Assembly (NCBI GenBank): GCA_001769925.1
Contig: MEPT01000058.1
Location: 239-8,706, forward strand
Source: Bdellovibrionales bacterium RBG_16_40_8
Lineage (GTDB): Bacteria; Bdellovibrionota; Bdellovibrionia; Bdellovibrionales; UBA1609
Length of the DNA stretch: 8,468 nucleotides
Reading direction: 5' to 3'
Numbering within the stretch: position 1 is the stretch's first letter; each line of letters opens with the position of its first letter. A model generated the notes under the pieces. The model was given only the letters and a program-made list of their open reading frames with translations, did no database searches and was not told the origin of the DNA. Shown piece by piece: positions 6,298-8,468 of this stretch. The translations under genes were made by a program, and so were the position numbers.

Positions 6298-7185
6298 TTA
6301 TTTTAGACTGACCCGACCCTCTTCATTTACAGTAAAAAGTATTGTTTTATTGCGTGATGATTTAAAATCCATTTCAAATTCTGGCACTTCTAACTTTCCG
6401 CGTGTAGAAAAAATAATCATTTTAACTTTAGCGTTTTGAGTATTACCGTTCTGATTATAAAATTTTATTTCTGCTTTATATTCTCCAGACATAAGGTCTT
6501 CTGCCTGCCATACCTCTGTGCCCGGCCCGCGGCGAGTGTCAAGAGCAAAAGCGCCCGGCACACCGTCAAATGATCTATGTTTGAAATCAAAATTATGGCC
6601 TGCGGGATCAGTGACAGAGAAATCAATATCATGATCAGACGTTGACCAGTTAATAATAATGGCAAAAAAGTTTTTATATGATGATAATTTATTTGCTAAT
6701 TCTTCATTTTGTTTTTTAAGCTCATCTATGATTTGCCCTTTTTCAACAAGCTCACTATCTTTTTTTTTAACCTCATTTGCTTGAGAGCTTTGTAAATTTG
6801 GTTGCAGTTCTAAAGAGGCAATGTTGCGACTTATCTTTTCGCTCATAATTTCGTTTTTTTCTTTTAATTTTGCTATTTCCTCTTGAAGAGAAGCTATCTT
6901 TTCTTTTGCACCTGATTCTTGATTTTCAGATGATTTTACTTTTACGCTACTGAATTTTTGCTCAATAGATTCTTGCATTTTTTTAATATCTTCGGGGCTT
7001 TTCATAGAGTAAAGTAATACAAATAGGCCAAATAAAAGAGTCATCATGTCAGCGTAAGAAACTAGCCAACGTTCGTCGATATGTTCTTCATGTTCATGGT
7101 CATCATGCGCATCGTGTGCTGGCGCATGAATTATGTCTTGCGCTGCCTCTATGTCGATTTTATCATCATTGTTTTGCGAAATCAT
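6298..7185 (-). CDS. MotB-like stator protein with coiled coil and DUF2135-like domain in place of OmpA
   Basis: The protein has 295 residues from the ATG at 7185, one base after the motA stop. An in-frame ATG at 7257 would lie inside the motA tail repeats and add an implausible 24 residues. A cytoplasmic His/Asp/Glu-rich stretch (20-35) is followed by the MotB plug/TM signature DERWLVSYADMMTLLFGL, with a membrane span at about 40-60. Asp46 sits where the proton-binding Asp of MotB lies (Asp32 in E. coli). Residues about 66-172 are a Lys/Glu-rich coiled coil broken near Pro129. Residues about 177-295 resemble the DUF2135/YfaP beta-sandwich: IINWSTSDHDIDFSVTDPAG, then GPGTEVW and SGEYKAEIKFY. 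The OmpA-like peptidoglycan-binding domain of true MotB is absent. The protein probably pairs with the preceding MotA-like protein as a proton channel whose periplasmic partner is something other than the cell wall. The DUF2135 match is by eye. Confidence 0.85.
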   Translation of the reverse strand: MISQNNDDKIDIEAAQDIIHAPAHDAHDDHEHEEHIDERWLVSYADMMTLLFGLFVLLYSMKSPEDIKKMQESIEQKFSSVKVKSSENQESGAKEKIASLQEEIAKLKEKNEIMSEKISRNIASLELQPNLQSSQANEVKKKDSELVEKGQIIDELKKQNEELANKLSSYKNFFAIIINWSTSDHDIDFSVTDPAGHNFDFKHRSFDGVPGAFALDTRRGPGTEVWQAEDLMSGEYKAEIKFYNQNGNTQNAKVKMIIFSTRGKLEVPEFEMDFKSSRNKTILFTVNEEGRVSLK

Positions 7186-7186
7186 T

Positions 7187-8122
7187 TTAAGACGACTTTC
7201 GCTTGAAAGAGCCAGTACCAGTTTGGGTAATTTCAGTACCTGGCTGGGTAATTTCATGTCCAGGTTCGGTCATCTCACTGATCTGAAGATTAGTTATTTC
7301 GTCACCTTCAGTCGATTCATGCACATTAACATCTGCAATGTCTTTAGAATATTTTTTAAACTCGCGACGTTCTTTAAGCGGCAGATACCCAATTAATACT
7401 TCAACAAGTCTTTCTTGTGAGCACTTTTTGTCTACCATAAGTTGAATTGCTGCCTTAATCATGTTTCTAGTATGAATTTCTTCGGTTGCGACCTTTGTAG
7501 CGTGGTCAGATAGTGGCAATAAAACTAGATTGGCTATTGCTATACCCCAAAAGGTGGCAACTAAGGCAATAGCCATAGCGGGCCCGATTTGGTCAGCGCC
7601 ACCTGAACCCAGACCGATCATCATACTAATCATACCTGTTGTAGCGCCTAATAGCCCAAATGCTGGTGGAAATTTTGCCAAAGAGTTTAGAACTTTCGCA
7701 TCGTCTAGATATGATTTTTTAACATAATTAATTCGATCAGTTAATATTTTATCTAATTCATGCGGCGAAAGATGTGTCTTTTCGAGCATTATCGAAGTTT
7801 CGACTATAAATGGATGGCTTTTAGGGCTAACTTCAAAAAATTTTTTTCCTTGTGGGGGATTACGGTAGGCGAGGATCATATCTTTTGCAATATGAGTATC
7901 TTTTCTAGATTTGTCAAAAATGACTTTATAAAGAATAAAATCTAACAGCCTAGCAAGCTTAGGAAGAGGAAAACCAATTAGAGCTGCTGCCGCTGTGCCG
8001 CCACAAACAAGTATTAGCGCATGTGTGTCTAAAAATAGCCCCGGATTAGGCGAATTATGTAAAACGCCCATATAAACTACCATAAAAGCTATAAAGAAAC
8101 CTAAAGCCGAAGACTTATTCAT
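7187..8122 (-). CDS. motA: MotA-family proton-channel protein of a stator-like complex
   Basis: The 311-residue protein has the full MotA/PomA layout. TM1 is at about 5-22 and TM2 at about 32-52 (LILVCGGTAAAALIGFPL). A roughly 95-residue cytoplasmic loop follows, with Arg87 and Glu97 near the positions of the FliG-facing charges of E. coli MotA. TM3 is at about 151-171 (PPAFGLLGATTGMI) and TM4 at about 181-204, ending in ANLVLLPL. The conserved prolines of TM3 and TM4 are present. It would form the ring around a MotB-like dimer and convert proton flow into movement. The C-terminus beyond about residue 258 is an extra tail ending in 7-residue tandem repeats. The stop at 7187 is one base from the next start, so the pair is co-translated. 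Only a weak GAG ribosome-binding site precedes the ATG. No flagellar genes are visible nearby, so it may drive something other than the flagellum. Confidence 0.9.
   Translation of the reverse strand: MNKSSALGFFIAFMVVYMGVLHNSPNPGLFLDTHALILVCGGTAAAALIGFPLPKLARLLDFILYKVIFDKSRKDTHIAKDMILAYRNPPQGKKFFEVSPKSHPFIVETSIMLEKTHLSPHELDKILTDRINYVKKSYLDDAKVLNSLAKFPPAFGLLGATTGMISMMIGLGSGGADQIGPAMAIALVATFWGIAIANLVLLPLSDHATKVATEEIHTRNMIKAAIQLMVDKKCSQERLVEVLIGYLPLKERREFKKYSKDIADVNVHESTEGDEITNLQISEMTEPGHEITQPGTEITQTGTGSFKRKSS
7214..7276 (-). repeat. Three 21-bp tandem repeats encoding the MotA tail
   Basis: Units 7256-7276, 7235-7255 and 7214-7234 encode EMTEPGH, EITQPGT and EITQTGT. The last two differ at three of 21 bases and the first is more diverged. 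The repeats lie just before the motA stop. They also create the spurious upstream extension of the MotB-like frame, which reads as KLPSQVLKLPKLVLAL. Confidence 0.75.
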
Positions 8123-8159
8123 ATAAACTCTGTTTTACTATTCGGTGCTAGGCGACTTA

Positions 8160-8181
8160 TATTGAGGATATATTGAGGATA
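8160..8181. repeat. Perfect tandem 11-bp repeat upstream of motA
   Basis: TATTGAGGATA occurs twice, back to back (8160-8170 and 8171-8181), 38 bases upstream of the motA ATG. A short AAAT microsatellite adjoins it (about 8186-8200). If the candidate promoter at 8183-8209 is real, the repeat would lie around the transcription start. That position would suit a tandem binding site for a regulator, or an untranslated-leader element. Confidence 0.6.
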
Positions 8182-8182
8182 A

Positions 8183-8209
8183 ATAATAAATAAATAAATA
8201 GCGCATCAA
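8183..8209 (-). promoter_or_regulatory. Weak candidate promoter for the mot-like cluster
   Basis: On the minus strand, TTGATG (8209-8204) is followed after 15 bases by TATTAT (8188-8183). The spacer is shorter than the usual 17 bases and the region is AT-rich, so chance matches are likely. It is listed because no better candidate lies between the upstream hairpin and the motA start. Confidence 0.25.
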
Positions 8210-8227
8210 ATTAAAAATGAAACCAGA

Positions 8228-8256
8228 CAAGCGTCTAGCATATGTCTAGGCGCTTG
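8228..8256 (-). terminator. Hairpin after the Cys/His-rich gene, possible terminator
   Basis: CAAGCGTCTAG (8228-8238) and CTAGGCGCTTG (8246-8256) form an 11-bp stem with a seven-base loop. On the minus-strand transcript one internal pair is A/C. On the plus-strand transcript it would be a G-U wobble. The stem starts 10 bases after the stop codon at 8267. It is followed on the minus strand by a T-rich but interrupted stretch (GGTTTCATTTTT). I call it a probable but imperfect terminator. Confidence 0.45.
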
Positions 8257-8266
8257 GTGCTGTTTG

Positions 8267-8468
8267 CTACTGTGTTTTTTGTGTCTTTTTTGTATCTTTG
8301 TCGTAATTAGTATCAGCAGATTTCATACATGCTCCAGAACAGTCAGACTTTTGACATTTATGCATTTCGTGATGTGCGCAAGATTTACCACTTTTATGTT
8401 CTGACTGGCAGTTGTGACCCATTACTTTTTCTGCTTTGGGCTTTGGCGTTAGTTTATCTTCAGCGTAC
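8267..8468 (-). CDS. C-terminal part of a small Cys/His-rich, probably metal-binding protein (partial)
   Basis: The frame is open to the right edge and ends at TAG (8269-8267), giving 66 visible residues. It reads YAEDKLTPKPKAEK, then MGHNCQSEHKSGKSC, AHHEMHKCQKSDCSGACMK, and a Lys/Thr/Gln-rich tail. Five cysteines (visible residues 20, 30, 38, 43, 47) and five histidines (18, 24, 32, 33, 36) fall within 30 residues. This composition suggests binding of a soft metal such as copper or zinc. The YAED at the edge could lie just after a signal peptide, making it a small periplasmic protein, but the N-terminus is outside the window. I do not recognise the family. The reading frame is supported by its composition and by the hairpin just after its stop. 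Confidence 0.6.
   Translation of the reverse strand, partial: YAEDKLTPKPKAEKVMGHNCQSEHKSGKSCAHHEMHKCQKSDCSGACMKSADTNYDKDTKKTQKTQ

Noticed and set aside
7186..7257. Longer N-terminus for the MotB-like protein (ATG at 7257)
   Set aside because: The extra 24 codons overlap the motA tail repeats, have no suitably spaced ribosome-binding site, and give a repeat-derived sequence. The ATG at 7185 follows the motA stop directly.
6298..8122. Zorya anti-phage system (ZorAB)
   Set aside because: ZorA carries a long cytoplasmic tail and ZorB an OmpA-type peptidoglycan-binding domain. Neither is present here, and no ZorC, ZorD or ZorE gene lies in the window.
1..8468. CRISPR arrays, tRNA or rRNA genes
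   Set aside because: No regularly spaced identical repeats, tRNA cloverleaf arms or conserved rRNA sequences were seen on either strand.

Overview
The window looks like chromosomal DNA from a Gram-negative bacterium with an outer membrane. The first gene's export signal ends in the tetrad FQNC. From memory, this ending recurs in exported proteins of the Bdellovibrio group (Bdellovibrionota/Oligoflexia). That assignment is an inference from one motif and from overall style. Every gene I can support is on the minus strand, so transcription runs from high to low coordinates.

Layout, in transcription order. (1) 8267-8468: the C-terminal end of a small, probably secreted, Cys/His-rich protein that runs off the right edge, followed by a hairpin. 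(2) 8122-4965: a compact three-gene cluster. It encodes a MotA-family channel protein, a MotB-like protein whose usual peptidoglycan-binding OmpA domain is replaced by a long coiled coil and a beta-sandwich resembling DUF2135/YfaP, and a secreted protein with a predicted C-terminal outer-membrane beta-barrel. (3) 4895-3520: a two-gene AbiE-type (type IV) toxin-antitoxin module with the nucleotidyltransferase toxin gene first and the winged-helix antitoxin gene second. It has its own candidate promoter and operator. (4) 3519-3165: a non-coding stretch with two families of imperfect direct repeats that resemble the ends of IS21-type elements. (5) 3164-165: a 999-residue, 43-cysteine exported and probably lipid-anchored protein with four copies of a four-Cys repeat module, followed by a good intrinsic terminator.

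The most interesting part is the three-gene cluster. MotA and MotB normally form a proton-driven stator that is clamped to peptidoglycan. Here the channel residues are kept, including the membrane Asp of the MotB-like protein. The peptidoglycan clamp is missing, and the next gene encodes an envelope protein with a likely barrel. I infer an energised complex that may reach from the inner to the outer membrane, for gliding, transport or surface-protein movement. This is a hypothesis from gene order and domain content.

Two gene starts should be corrected relative to the longest open frames. The toxin most likely starts at the ATG at 4895 rather than a TTG at 4919. The MotB-like protein most likely starts at 7185, one base after the MotA stop, rather than at 7257.
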